Shown here one piece after another: positions 33,727 to 44,387 of a DNA stretch of 64,000 bases. The stretch is from Teratosphaeria epicoccoides (taxonomy: Eukaryota > Ascomycota > Dothideomycetes > Mycosphaerellales > Teratosphaeriaceae). How positions within the stretch are numbered: the stretch's first letter is position 1; every line of letters begins with the position of its first letter. A program made the translations under genes and the position numbers. The notes under the pieces were generated by a model. It made no database searches. It had not been told where the DNA came from and saw only the letters and a program-made list of their open reading frames with translations. The DNA is taken from positions 62,001-126,000 of the forward strand of contig JADDMT010000006.1 of NCBI GenBank assembly GCA_021401465.1. Reading direction: 5' to 3'.

Positions 33727-36700
33727 ATGATCGGCCGTAGTGTAGCTGCCCTCGCCGGCGCTGCTGCCATTGCCTCTGCGGCACCAACAGAGGGGAAGCG
33801 TGATGTTGATACTCGTTTCCCGTACACCGGTCCCCAGGTGCCTGTTGGAGACTGGATCGATGCCACAATCAACGGCAACGGCAAGGGTTTCATCCGTCTG
33901 GTCGAGGTTTGTTGTCCTAGCATAGACTCGGCAGAATGATTGCTGACCTGATCCAGGGCCCTGCTGTTACTCCCGGTATGCATCGCAAATGCTAGCATGG
34001 CGGTAGAAAGCTGATGTGTGCACTATTTCCAGAGACCCAAGGAACACCCAAGAACAGCATCAATGTGAGGACCAATCGGCAAGCCTCAACTTGATCGGGA
34101 CTGACAGATCTCGTCAGGTCATCTCCCTAGCCTACATCCCGGGAGGCATGACTGTCCATTATCAGACTCCCTTCTCACTCGGCGGCGAGCCCATGATCTA
34201 CTGGGGTACCTCGCGGGACAATTTGAACCACACCACAACCGGTACGTGCAAAGAATGCTTGATCAGGCTGCTAGGGGAGGCTCATCTCAAATCTCAGGCT
34301 ACACCACCCACTACGACCGCACGCCGTCCTGCTCCCAGGCAATGACAACGGTGAATACGGATGTTGGCCGTGTTTAGTCTTGAGTCGACAACCTGACATT
34401 GTCTTGCAGATGTGCAGTGCTTACTTCCACAATGTCTTGCTACCAAATTTGCAATCTAGCACGACTTACTACTACGTGATCCCTTCTCAGAACGGTACAA
34501 CAGCTTCGCCGGTCCACTCATTCACCACGGCCCGCGCAGCTGGCGACAAACACGAGTTCAGCGTTGCCGTGCTGAATGACATGGGGTAGTGAGTGATGTA
34601 TCCTCTTATCACTCCTCTGAGATCATGGCTGACGTCCATATCAGCACCAATGCCCAGGGGGTAGGTGCACGCCGAATTTTCCTAATGTCGCAAACAAGCT
34701 GAATCATGTTGTATAGACCTACCAGTATCTCAATGAGGCCGCTGACGAAGTCGCATTCGCTTGGCACGGAGGTGACATCTCCTACGCGGATGACTGGTTT
34801 GATGGCATCATTGCCTGTGAAGACGACTACGTGTGCTACAACGGCTCTGACTCCAGGCTGAGCAATACGCCTCCCGCGCCATTCCCAGAGGACTACAATA
34901 TTCCCCTTCCCGATGGCGAGATCCCTGACGAGGGCAGCCCACGTGGCGGCGACGAGAACCCGATCTACGAAACTAATTGGTATTGTTGACCGATCGTCTT
35001 TCTGGGCATGCCTGGCAGTTGCTGACGCCGAGCAATGCAGGGACATCTGGCAACAATGGATGAACACCATTTCCATGAAAATTCCGTACATGACTTCGCC
35101 TGGTAATCACGAGGCTGCTTGCACCGTATGTGTTCTGATGAGAAGGATATATGAGCAATCGGTTAACCTGTGACCTGTTTCCCACCAGGAGTTCGACGGG
35201 CCGGGCAATGTCTTGACGGCGTACTTGAACTCCAACATCTCCAACGGTGAGCACGGCTCACACGTACTTAACGACTCGAAATGCTCATTCCGCTCTCAGG
35301 CACTGCGGCAAAGGAGTCCCTGACCTACTACAGCTGTCCGGTATCTCAGAGGTGCGACCAGCTTGGCGTCCCCGACCATGAAATCTTCGACTGATCTTCG
35401 TAACAGGAACTTCACTGCCTACCAGCACCGCTTCCGCATGTGAGCAAGAACGAATCAGAAACGTCGTGTGAGTCCATGTTTGCTGATGCTATGTGTATCT
35501 AGGCCCGGGAACGAGACTGGTGGCGTTTCGAACTTCTGGTACTCGTTCGATTACGGCAATGCTCATTTCGTCACCTTCGATGGCGAGACAGACTACGCAT
35601 ACGTAAGTCGATCTCATTTCGTCAATGCATTGATTCCCACACTGATCTCGTACGCGCTTATCAGAGCCCAGAGTGGCCTTTCGTCCGGGACCTCACAGGC
35701 AACGAGACAATGCCAAAGGAGAACGAGACCTTCTCGACCGACTCTGGCCCATTTGGCTACATCAACGGAAGCTGGAAGGACAACTCTGCCTACCAGCAGG
35801 TCAAGTGGCTGGCCGATGATCTTGCTAAGGTCAATCGAACGAAGACGCCGTGGGTCTTTGCCATGACCCATCGCCCGATGTACAGCTCCGAGGTTGCTAC
35901 CTACCAATTGAATATGAGGAACGCTTTCGAAAAGATTTTGCTGCAGTACAAGGTTGGACTTGAAGACCTACAATTGCGGTTATTCTGTCTAACAGTCTGT
36001 AGGTCGATGCGTACATCGCCGGCCACATACATTGGTACGAGAGGATCTGGCCCATTAACAACCTTTCCATCGTCCCTTCCGAGTAAGCAGACTGATCCCT
36101 ACCACCGTTTTTGAGACACAGAAGGGGACTGATGATCGGTCTAAGCATTGTAAACGACCACAGTACGTACTAGGATATAGCATTGGCTGAATCGCACTGA
36201 CACGCTTCAGCGTACTCCACTGGTACAGGCAAGTCGTTGACATGTCTGGTCAATGGAATGGCCGGCAATATCGAAAGCCATTCAAGCCTCAACGTGTCAA
36301 AGATCCTCAACTACACCGCCGTGTAAGCAGAGCGAAGGGTACAGCCCTACACAGTGATTCCACCAGTCAACCAGTGACTGCTTGGGTGCATGCCTGGCAG
36401 CTCAGTCAGTCCTGGTTGATTGATGGGTCCACTGAGATGAAATCTCATTTTGAGACATCGACTGACCTGCCCCTCACCGCTTTTAGCCTGAACCAATAGG
36501 ACTTTGGCTTCAGCAAGTTGACGATCCACAACGGTATGGTCTCATTCGAGGATTCTTGATGCTCAACAGCAATGCTGACTCTGCGTTGGTAGATACCGTG
36601 GCCACGTGGAAGTACATCATGGGGGTCAACGGATCCATCGGCGACACCCTGACCATGATTCACTCGCCGCAGAACACAGTTGCCGCCACGTCGTCTGTCA

Positions 36701-36780
36701 CAGGCGCCGTCAGCAGCACCACAACCACCGCCCACGGCGCCTCCAGCACCAACTCCGAAGCTCCCATTGGGACTTTTTGA
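33727..36780 (+). CDS. Secreted purple acid phosphatase, 19 exons
   Basis: Predicted 636-residue secreted metallophosphoesterase close to fungal acid phosphatase AphA, used to scavenge phosphate. Nineteen exons by my reading: 33727-33906, 33957-33975, 34033-34064, 34118-34241, 34298-34350, 34410-34588, 34645-34660, 34717-34979, 35041-35125, 35189-35246, 35300-35351, 35407-35439, 35503-35602, 35665-35952, 36003-36082, 36146-36162, 36211-36320, 36500-36533, 36593-36780. Every junction keeps phase. All five purple acid phosphatase metal motifs appear: NDMG (Asp193), GDISY (Asp221), GNHE (Asn310-His311), AMTH (His467) and GHIH (His502, His504). Residues 1-18 look like a signal peptide, and sequons are frequent. 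The intron at 36321 must use a GTGTAA donor; the stronger-looking GTAAGC two bases on breaks the frame. The tail is Ser/Thr-rich. Confidence 0.92.
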
Positions 36781-37425
36781 GTATACTCTGCTGGGCACGA
36801 TTCGTAGGATGTTTGTATAGACGCAGAAGCAGGGACAGGGACTCTGTTTGCGCAAGGTCGCAGTGAATAGTTAGAAATGACAAAACGAACACCATCAGTA
36901 ACTTACTTCATCAGTCGATCAAGCGGATGATGGATCAAGTCGCCAACCGGTTGGCTGATCCGTTGATGATTCGTTGACGGATGAACTGACCGAGCCGCCT
37001 GCTGAGCTACTGCAAGCCGCCCCGTCTTCGAAGAAGAAATCCACTACGACTGGCCGTGCCGCCACGGGATGATCCCGTGCTCATCGGATCGCATTGTGGA
37101 TAAATATTTGTCCGCTGGCATCAGAAAGTGCATGCCGCAGAGGGCTGATGACAAGACACCACTAAGGAGCAGCACCGACAGAATGACAAGTGTAGAAGTT
37201 GTTTGTCTAACAGTCGCTGTGTTCACGGCCAGTGAAAACACGCTTGCGCTACATAAGTACAAATTAAGATAATGGGGTATCAAGAAGATCAACCACGACG
37301 ACCGCACCCGCTAATCTTGCACCAGATGAAACCAATACATACTCCGACTTCAACGTCATCCATATGCTCGTAAGTTCTTGCCCCATGAGGCACGATGCAT
37401 CACAATTACAAAATCCTGCACGTAT
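36781..37425. other. Convergent 3' region, phosphatase and small secreted protein
   Basis: Between converging genes. It contains a cluster of GATC/GTTGAT-type short words and a perfect 14-bp palindrome at 36942-36955. No gene is seen. Confidence 0.55.
36942..36955. repeat. 14-bp perfect palindrome
   Basis: The sequence gccaaccggttggc is its own reverse complement. It sits in a 3' intergenic region, so a role as a protein site is uncertain; it may be chance. Confidence 0.6.
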
Positions 37426-37743
37426 CTAAAAAGCTGCGGCAGCGACTGCTAAGCCTCCGAGGACGACGGCGCCCATTCCACGCGCGTTGAGGTTGCTGGC
37501 AGCACCAGTGTAATGTATTGCCGAGCCGGACGTTGTCGCGTTTGGTGACATGCTGCTGTTGCTCGAACCAGTCACTGCTCCAGTCGCCGCTGCATAAGGG
37601 AATGGGTTGTCGGAGCCGTACGTGTACCCGCCAGAAACCTGGGTTGGGCCTGGACAGTAACCGGCGATGGAAGTGGTCATGTTGTTGTATTGAGCGGCGG
37701 CCAGGCCAGTGAAGGCGGCGAGAAGGAGTGTCGTGACCTGCAT
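37426..37743 (-). CDS. Small secreted, probably GPI-anchored protein
   Basis: A 105-residue single-exon protein. The frame is open for 72 codons upstream, but the ATG at 37743 is chosen because it begins a clean signal peptide (MQVTTLLLAAFTGLAAAQ). The mature part is Ser/Thr/Gly/Asn-rich with four or five N-glycosylation sequons (NMT, NSS, NAT) and one cysteine. The C-terminus has small residues (SNLNA) followed by a hydrophobic tail (GAVVLGGLAVAAAAF), the layout of a GPI-attachment signal. Likely a cell-wall or surface protein; such proteins are common and fast-evolving in fungi. No family is recognised. Confidence 0.75.
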   Translation of the reverse strand: MQVTTLLLAAFTGLAAAQYNNMTTSIAGYCPGPTQVSGGYTYGSDNPFPYAAATGAVTGSSNSSMSPNATTSGSAIHYTGAASNLNARGMGAVVLGGLAVAAAAF

Positions 37744-38661
37744 CTCTCCGGTGCGTTGGATTTCTTTGAGCGGACGACTGGTCGAATCGATGAATTCGAC
37801 TGGTGTTGAGCTTGGTTGGGTGTGAGGTGTGAATGTCGGCTGTGCTTCTGTCTTCGTCAACTCCGGCGAATAAGGCTTCGATAGTTGTTGATCGATTGTA
37901 CAGGCTTGCGACGGATGCGAAAGGTGAGTCTTGAAGTTGCGGTTGGCGAAACGGCTCAACTAGTAAGGAGCTAGGAGGTAGTTGTAGCTGGGCCAGACGG
38001 TGGTATCCACCACGCCAGCCCCAATGATAGTACTAATACCGACAGCAGCCCAGTTTCACCTGAACTTAAAATTCCGTTCCTGGGTGTGGCGTCCCAGTCA
38101 TGTCGGACATTATGGCAAGCCTCTTGCAAGTCGTGCCGGCATATCCATGCCCGCATCATCACTGGCCCAGGCACATCTCCTTAATCAGCCACCCAAATCT
38201 CTGGACGGCTGAAGCATCACGGAAAGCGTCAAAAGTGTCTCTTGTTTGTTTGTGGACCGTGGTCTGGAGACACGACTTCAGAGTGCAACAAGCGTGTGCA
38301 GGCCAGCTGCACGTGAGTCAACTTAAGCGCTGCACATTCGGCCTCGAAACCATTCTGACGGACTAAATCCTCTTTACACTCGGCGCGGACTGCTATCACT
38401 GCCTATCAGACCGCTCCGCCAACGCGTAGCTCACCGCGGAGAACTGGTGGCAAATAGTCTTTTCAGGCGCATTCCGAGGAGCCGATCATTCCCGTTTCGA
38501 TCGATGCACCAATCGCACATGGACGGGAGACGAACTGTGATTACCGACTTCAGGTTGGGTGTGGCCACTGCCTCGATGAGAGGAGACGTCCTCCAAGAGA
38601 CATCTAAAGATAGACAAAATCCGTGAGAAAAGCACGCTACCGCTGGAATTGAACAGCAATC
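37744..38661. other. Divergent promoter region, GPI-type protein and DsbA-family gene
   Basis: 918 bp between divergent starts. The upstream extension of the frame at 37744-37959 is read as 5' leader. No further gene is seen. Confidence 0.5.
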
Positions 38662-39579
38662 ATGGGCTACGACTCAACGATTTGCTTCACACTCGACACA
38701 ATCTGTGCGTAAAGCGAAAAGTGGTTTTATCAGTCAGATTAAATGATTGCCTGATACGTGTCTGACGGCCCTGGCAACCGTTCGGCCAGTCACTCCATCC
38801 TCAGTCACCAGTCCCATGGTTGATCAATCGCATCCTACTGACCCACTCGTGAACCAAGACACTGACTGACCCGCTCCACATTGCTCTAGGTCCATGGCAC
38901 GCTGCATTGACTACAGCCCACCTCCATGCTCTTTGGATGCTAATGTTAGACCAGGACATATCTCGCGAAACGTCGTTTGGCAAAGGCGCTGGAGCAAGTT
39001 CCGTCTGATGCCCGGGTGACGTTCACTGTCAAGTATATGCCATATCAGCTATACCCCGGCGCCACACAAGAAGGCGAGGACAAGTACGAATGGTACAAGA
39101 AGAGCAGATATGGCGATAGCGCAGAGAAGATGGAGATGTACAAGACTGTGATGTCTTCTTACGGAAAGGGAGTTGGCATCAACTTCAAGTTCGGCGGTAC
39201 GGTCGCCAATACTCTGCAAGCCCACAGAGTGATCCAGCATTATCAGGAGACGAAAGGGCCGCAGACAGCAGACAAGATCATCGATAGCCTGTACAGGCAG
39301 TATTTCGAAGAAGAGAAGCACCCCAGCGCCCCGCAGACGCTTCTGGAGGCTACAACTGAAGCTGGCATCCCAGAAACAGACGCCAAAGCCTTCATTGACG
39401 ACCAAGACGAAGGCTCGATGGACGTCCAGATGCTGATCCGCGAGCAGGCGGGCAACGGCGTCGATGCTGTGCCGTACATTGTCATCGAGGGCAAGCGCCG
39501 CGATATCACTATAGAGGGCTGCCAAGAAGTCGACGAGTACGTCAAAGAACTGCAGCGCATCGTCAAAGAGAGCACGTAG
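38662..39579 (+). CDS. DsbA-family (FrnE-like) thioredoxin-fold oxidoreductase
   Basis: Predicted 223-224-residue protein with a DSBA-like thioredoxin fold. The main exon (38955-39579) carries YLAKRRLAKALEQV, the conserved EDKYEWYKKSRYGDS, GGTVANTLQAHRVI and the cis-Pro segment DAVPYIVIEGKRRD. Exon 1 (from 38662) encodes MGYDSTICFTLDTIC, the first strand of the fold. The join is uncertain. Splicing 38708 directly to 38955 (canonical sites, 246-nt intron) gives TICATYL and destroys the family's CPW active-site turn. Adding a 7-nt exon (38890-38896) restores TICPWTYL, but needs donor GTGCGT at 38705 and a rare GC donor at 38897. Substrate unknown; fungal homologues are often called thioredoxin-like DSBA oxidoreductase. 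No signal peptide, so probably cytosolic. Confidence 0.82.
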
Positions 39580-40214
39580 TCGAGCGGGAATTTCACATCT
39601 TCTGCGTCAATGGTGCACCTTTTTGGAGGCCCAAGCCACGCGTCTCGGAGACTCTCGGACGCATCGGTTCCAGCCTGGTACCCCCAGGGTCGTGTGCTTT
39701 TGTCTTCGGCTGCATCGAGAACAGGGCTTGCTGACACTCTTGCTGAATGTCAGGCTAATTTTTCTCGAAAAGCCGCCTGCACTCATCGGGACAGATCGTC
39801 GCCTTCAGCTCCTTAGCTCAGTCGATACCCCAGGTGTTCCCCCAAGGTCGGATGTAGTAGTACTGGCTTTCAGCACAACGATATCTCGCCGGCTCAGCTA
39901 TACATCCATTCTGCATTGCCTTCCACCCATGCCTGATTTACCAATGTTAGTGACTTGCAGGCTCTGAACAATCTTTGCCGCTGACTCTGTTCCGTCCTGC
40001 GCCTCAACTCCATGACAAAAGACATCCGACACAAATGCTGGTTCTTAGACGACACAAGAGACCGATGCAATCTACAGGATCGCAATTCGTGTCAGTCGGC
40101 CACACTTTCGCATTTGAAACGGACATGTACACGTTGCAAATTCTCAGGTCAGCTTCCTATCAAACGCAACGTCACAATTAGAATCCAGATTCCTGAAAAG
40201 GAGATAGCGGTCGG
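39580..40214. other. Gene-free stretch right of the DsbA-family gene
   Basis: 3' side of the DsbA-family gene. Near 40160-40200 on the minus strand a short frame (ILIVTLRLIG) may be decayed sequence of the truncated F-box-like gene that follows. A tRNA A-box-like word near 39812 has no matching B box. Confidence 0.5.
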
Positions 40215-40475
40215 TCATGGGCTCGATGGCTTAGCTGCACAATGATTGGTCGACTTGGTTCCTTGGCGACAGTGGTCGACGCGGCAATGGTTTCTGAGGA
40301 TCCCAGTGAATTCCTGGTAGATCTACTTATTTGCGAGCATGAGCGGATGCTTCTTGACTTCAATTTTGCCATCGGAGTGAACCAGTGCCATCTCTTGCGA
40401 TGCTGCCACGAGCTCGTAGACATTGTTCCTGAGGTCGGCTGGCAGGTCCAGGAACGCGGAAGTCTCATACGCCAT
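40215..40475 (-). pseudogene. Truncated LPxELRN/F-box-like gene
   Basis: An 86-codon frame from an ATG at 40475. It begins with FLDLPADLRNNVYELV, the N-terminal motif of the family, and includes the second conserved piece LANKQIYQEF (compare RVCKDVHWEF and ATCRQIRDDF in its relatives). It then runs out of similarity and stops, without the DFNFDGL segment or the C-terminal half of the 200-270-residue members. It lies only 360 bp downstream of an intact member on the same strand, so tandem duplication followed by decay is likely. It could still be expressed as a short protein. Confidence 0.6.
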
Positions 40476-40831
40476 GGTAGTGAGGCGGCAAAGAGGTGAT
40501 GATATTATCGGCAGACAGCTTCAAGTCAAGTCGACTCGAGCTGGGTCTTGGTGTAAGTCGCAAGTCGAAGTTTTGAAAAAAGATATGGATAAACCACAGA
40601 CATTTGCGGCAGAACCCGAGGAGGCTCAACTCGATCACATGTGGATGCTGTCTTGGGCGTGGCGTCACGCACATCCTCGTTCGAGTGTTCGCTAGCCTTT
40701 TCAGCCACCTCCATCTTCTCGAGTACCCAATCCGAGCCGGTCCACGCTGCCAGTGACGACATGTCGACTTGCTCCCATCCTCGCCTCTTGTAAGCTCGCC
40801 TTTCAAGCCGATTGAACTCAGTGTCATGATC
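40476..40831. other. Spacer between tandem F-box-like genes
   Basis: 356 bp separating the intact gene and the truncated copy. No gene is seen; it would hold the 3' end of one and the promoter of the other. Confidence 0.5.
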
Positions 40832-41632
40832 TCAGGCGCTCGAACGACCCAGCGATCTCCTCAGCACTTCCGCGTACGTCAACCTCCGACTGCATTCACC
40901 TGTGCGCCTTGCGCCATCAACATGAACCTTCGCATTCCCGATCGCTTCCGCGGAGGCCTGTCTCCTTCTCTTCCGCTCCATGACGAGCAGGTCAAGGCAC
41001 ACATCTATCGCCGCCAGAATCTCGTCAACGACAGCAGATACTCCGCGCCCATACAAGTACAGAACGTGGTAGACTTTGACTAGATCACGGAAATGCTCAA
41101 CAATTCCATTCGGAGGAACCGAGTAAGTGATCCGTAAGCCGCAGAGTGTGGTCTTGATACCGGTGAGGCTGGGCACCCAGTCTTGCGTGATGCAGTGCGA
41201 CCATCGGTGGATGCGCCTCTCGACCTCGTCCTGGTCTAGGACATCGGTGATGCGGATGCATATATGCAGAGACTTGTCTCTTGCACTTTTCGAGAAGAAT
41301 GGCGCGCTGCCAAGGAAGGTGATAAGCCCGTCAAAATTGAAGTCCTTAATCTCAACCTCCAAGCGCGTGGTAGAATCTTCTTGGAAGATGCTCCGGAATT
41401 CCCAGTGCACATCTTTGCACACTCGAAGCAGTGGTTGGTCGGCAAGGTGGATGCTGCGACGGTCCAGGTCGATCAAGGATGGTGCTCTTTGCGCCGAAAC
41501 GAGGTTGTAGATTCCGTTTCTCATCTCAGCTGGCAGTCGCATGAGACCGGGCGCCTTCGCGCTTTTGGTACATGGCTCGCGTGCCATGTCGGGAGTGGGA
41601 GTAGAGCGTTCTGCGGTCGTGTCCGCTTCCAT
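40832..41632 (-). CDS. LPxELRN motif (F-box-like) protein, 266 residues
   Basis: Single-exon protein with no known enzymatic motif. Residues about 30-50 carry LMRLPAEMRNGIYNLV, which resembles the degenerate F-box (2EXR-like) found in large dothideomycete families. Then follow LLRVCKDVHWEFRSIF, DFNFDGLITFL, a strand-like CIRITDVLDQ and a C-terminal region with many Arg residues. F-box proteins usually recruit targets to SCF ubiquitin ligases through Skp1, but whether this degenerate motif binds Skp1 is not known. It is the best-preserved member in this window; relatives sit at 40215, 51867, 59563 and 31892. Confidence 0.75.
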   Translation of the reverse strand: MEADTTAERSTPTPDMAREPCTKSAKAPGLMRLPAEMRNGIYNLVSAQRAPSLIDLDRRSIHLADQPLLRVCKDVHWEFRSIFQEDSTTRLEVEIKDFNFDGLITFLGSAPFFSKSARDKSLHICIRITDVLDQDEVERRIHRWSHCITQDWVPSLTGIKTTLCGLRITYSVPPNGIVEHFRDLVKVYHVLYLYGRGVSAVVDEILAAIDVCLDLLVMERKRRRQASAEAIGNAKVHVDGARRTGECSRRLTYAEVLRRSLGRSSA

Positions 41633-42050
41633 GTCACCGCGAAGGCGTCCACTCGTGTCTCGAAACTGTATGCGATTGCGCTGCTAAGCGTAACGACTTT
41701 GTATGATTGCAGAGCAGCAATCACGACAATGTCTCGGCTGTCGAAAGTGAACACTTGATCGAGATATGCAAGCTAGCAGAAAAGTGAGGTCGAGCGTGCC
41801 AAGCTTTCGTGTAGACTTGCTGACATTCACGAGCTTCGCGAATGAGTTGTCGAGTCAAACACCCATAGCCAATGAGCAGCTCCAGAGAAGTCAGCGTGAA
41901 TGCATAATATTGCTGCGAGAGCTCTTATGGCTGCAGGGGTTGCTGTCTTCGTCAAACGCTCCGAGCGTCCATCGCATTGAAAATTGCGGAGATGTCACAT
42001 GCCCAATTCTGGGCTTCATTTACCCCCGTTCCACGCAATCGACGGACCTC
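41633..42050. other. Spacer between F-box-like gene and vps23
   Basis: 418 bp upstream of the F-box-like gene and downstream of vps23, both minus strand. No gene is seen. Confidence 0.55.
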
Positions 42051-43874
42051 TCATCCACCAAAATCCCTCCTAGGGCCCTGCACCTCCAACCCCAAACCTG
42101 CCGCACACTTCCTCGCCAACACCATCTTCGTGAATGCCTCCCTCCCGAGCGCCCTCATGGCCCTCACAAAACTCTCGCCACTCAGCCTTCCCCGGTCCAC
42201 AGCCTTCTGCAGCACATACATCGCCTCTCTGATCCCGGCCTCCTCCGCACATGACGTCCACAATTGATTTGCGACTACACTTGTTGGGACGAGCACCTCG
42301 TCAACGTTCGGAAGAGCTTTGGATTTCGAGGTGGCGATCGTGTTGTCGCAATCTGCGATGCTGCGGCGGAGGATTGCTTCATTAGAGTCGAGAGTACGCG
42401 ATAGGTGTTGAAGCTGCTGCATCTCGGCTTCGAGTCGCTGGTGGGCGGCGAGTAAGGCCGTTTGCTGCGCTTGGAGTGGTGCAAGGGCGGATAGATGCTG
42501 ATTGATTTTCTCTTGCGCTTGTTGCACTAATGTGCTTGATAGAGCTTGCAGCAGGTGCTCTTTCTCCGGATTTGGCGGTATGGGCGGAGCCGGTAAATTG
42601 CTGTTGCTTGCATTGGCGCTCGGTAGCGTGACCTCAAATGGATCCGAGGAGAGTAGATCTGGCGGCGCTGCCTTCTTCTGCTGTTGCTGTGGCAGTTGCT
42701 GAGGATGATGTGTTTGATTTGACGGGTAGCTTGCTTGTTGTTGTGGTTGGTAGGCCGCTTGCCAGGGTGCATGTTGGTGGGGTTGGGATTGTGCTGCCTG
42801 TGATGATTCCGCGTGCTGCCGCATTTGCTGTGGAGGCATAGGCGCCGGCTGTGCTTGCAGCTCGGACAGGCCCGCCACGGGTGACACGGGTGACACTGGA
42901 CTCGGGTCTCTACGGTACTGATGATACGGCTGTCTCTGCTGAGCTTGCTGTGGCAGCAGAGGCGGTCCAGGAGGTCCAGGCGGTCTGCCATTCTGGTATC
43001 CTGACGCTTGCATGCCATGCGTGACTTGCGACTGCGGTTGGGTAGGCACAGCATGTCCATTGTGATGACCCGGAGGTTGCGAATCCTGAGCTGTCTGCCT
43101 CTCGTGCGGCAATGGAGGTAAAGGCGGACCATCCTTGGCCACATTCCTTGAACTAGACCTTATTGGCAAAGCAGGGCTCGCGGGTTCGTCTCCAGGCTTC
43201 GGCGGCCGTGGCGGCGGCGTGTTCATGTCGGACATCTCCGAGGGCACGGCGCTGCCTACCCTCTGCTTAGGCGGCAACACTGGCGGCACTGGACTGGCCA
43301 CCGGCGTTGCAGGCGATGCAGCAGATGGGTGCCCAATACATCGCTGATACTGTTGTTGCTGAGCTTTGCTGACGACGGGCGGCTCTTTCGCGAAGACTTG
43401 GTGAAGAAAGCCCAGAAATTCAGCTATACTCACTCGATCCCACATACTGCCCCAATTTGCCAAGTACGGATGATAGACCCGCCCGTCGACTCCCACATGC
43501 TGGCCCGGTCGGATCATCATGTCTTTCCCAGGGGTCACATATGCCATGGGCGACTCTTGTGGATAGCTTTGGGGTATGCATAGCTTGATTGGAAATCGGT
43601 ATATTGTCCCTCTGAAATCAACGGGAAGTGTCCCAGAGATGGTCAACAGGAGCGCTGAGCTGCCCGTGTCGTATGTATAGACTTCTGTTCGCGGGCTGAG
43701 GGTAGGGTAGGCGGAGAGAGTGCGGGCGGCGTCGGAGTATGTTCTTTGAGGATCACGGTATTCCTGTATGGCACATGAATCAGAAAGGAATTTCGAAGAA
43801 GGAGTCGGTCGCTGTTTACCTACATGAAGAACGCTGTATAACCACGCAAGTACCTTCTCTGGGACTCGCGCCAT
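42051..43874 (-). CDS. vps23: ESCRT-I subunit Vps23/TSG101
   Basis: Predicted 587-residue ESCRT-I protein that binds ubiquitinated cargo at endosomes and starts multivesicular-body sorting. Exons 43874-43824 (17 codons) and 43763-42051. The 60-nt intron keeps the frame and has no stop, so an unspliced reading adds 20 residues (607 total); its GTAGGT donor and CATACAG acceptor, and continuity of SVLHEYRDPQRTYSD, support splicing. Residues 1-145 are the catalytically inactive UEV domain (FRGTIYRFPI, GRVYHPYLANW). A long Pro/Gln-rich linker (about 150-410) has PPxP-type repeats. A coiled coil runs near 430-500, and the C-terminal steadiness box (NQLWTSCAEEAGIREAMYVL) binds Vps28/Vps37. Polyglutamine and CAG-like repeats in the linker are likely variable. 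Confidence 0.95.
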   Translation of the reverse strand: MARVPEKVLAWLYSVLHVGKQRPTPSSKFLSDSCAIQEYRDPQRTYSDAARTLSAYPTLSPRTEVYTYDTGSSALLLTISGTLPVDFRGTIYRFPIKLCIPQSYPQESPMAYVTPGKDMMIRPGQHVGVDGRVYHPYLANWGSMWDRVSIAEFLGFLHQVFAKEPPVVSKAQQQQYQRCIGHPSAASPATPVASPVPPVLPPKQRVGSAVPSEMSDMNTPPPRPPKPGDEPASPALPIRSSSRNVAKDGPPLPPLPHERQTAQDSQPPGHHNGHAVPTQPQSQVTHGMQASGYQNGRPPGPPGPPLLPQQAQQRQPYHQYRRDPSPVSPVSPVAGLSELQAQPAPMPPQQMRQHAESSQAAQSQPHQHAPWQAAYQPQQQASYPSNQTHHPQQLPQQQQKKAAPPDLLSSDPFEVTLPSANASNSNLPAPPIPPNPEKEHLLQALSSTLVQQAQEKINQHLSALAPLQAQQTALLAAHQRLEAEMQQLQHLSRTLDSNEAILRRSIADCDNTIATSKSKALPNVDEVLVPTSVVANQLWTSCAEEAGIREAMYVLQKAVDRGRLSGESFVRAMRALGREAFTKMVLARKCAAGLGLEVQGPRRDFGG

Positions 43875-44387
43875 GTCGCAGATCTAGCATCGATGAACAC
43901 AGGGAGAGCAAGACGCTCGACGCGCACCGAACCATTGATTGAGCATGTGACCGTCATGTCATGTGACGGGAGACACGGGCAGGGTGGGCTGGCGGCACAG
44001 TTCCGCTATGACGAGTGTTGGTTCCATCAATAGAGTGTCACAGATACAGGCTGTTTGCACATCCGTACGTTAACTCGAATATCGGCTTGGAAACTGGGAA
44101 AAGGGTCTGTATGCCAGCACAGGAGGCAGATGAGTTTGTCAGGACTTTTGATCCAACACAACAAATCAGTCATGACTCATGGCCGTCGCGAGTTTGCCAT
44201 ACACCACACGCGATGGTCAAAGCGCCATCGCGCCTTCCAATTTTGCTTGACAGACCACTTACCAAAGTCTATCATACACGTATGTTGGAAATGTCAGCCA
44301 CGACCGGAGATCGTCCCGGCGCTCTGCAAGCTTGGCTCGAGCTAAGCGAGGTGGTTGGGAAAGCCTGGGACGATGGTATGTTTCTCG
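43875..44387. other. Spacer between vps23 and F-box gene
   Basis: 513 bp: promoter of vps23 and 3' end of the F-box gene, both minus strand. The plus frame 44015-44395 has no recognisable domain and is set aside. Confidence 0.55.

Noticed and set aside
36323..36499. GTAAGC donor for the penultimate phosphatase intron
   Set aside because: It shifts frame and reaches a stop with either nearby acceptor; GTGTAA at 36321 keeps the conserved DFGFSKLTI in frame.
37744..37959. 72-codon N-terminal extension of the GPI-type protein
   Set aside because: It would bury the signal peptide; the ATG at 37743 gives a clean secretory start.
39805..39880. tRNA-like A box (tagctcagtcgat)
   Set aside because: No matching B box or acceptor stem follows at the right distance.
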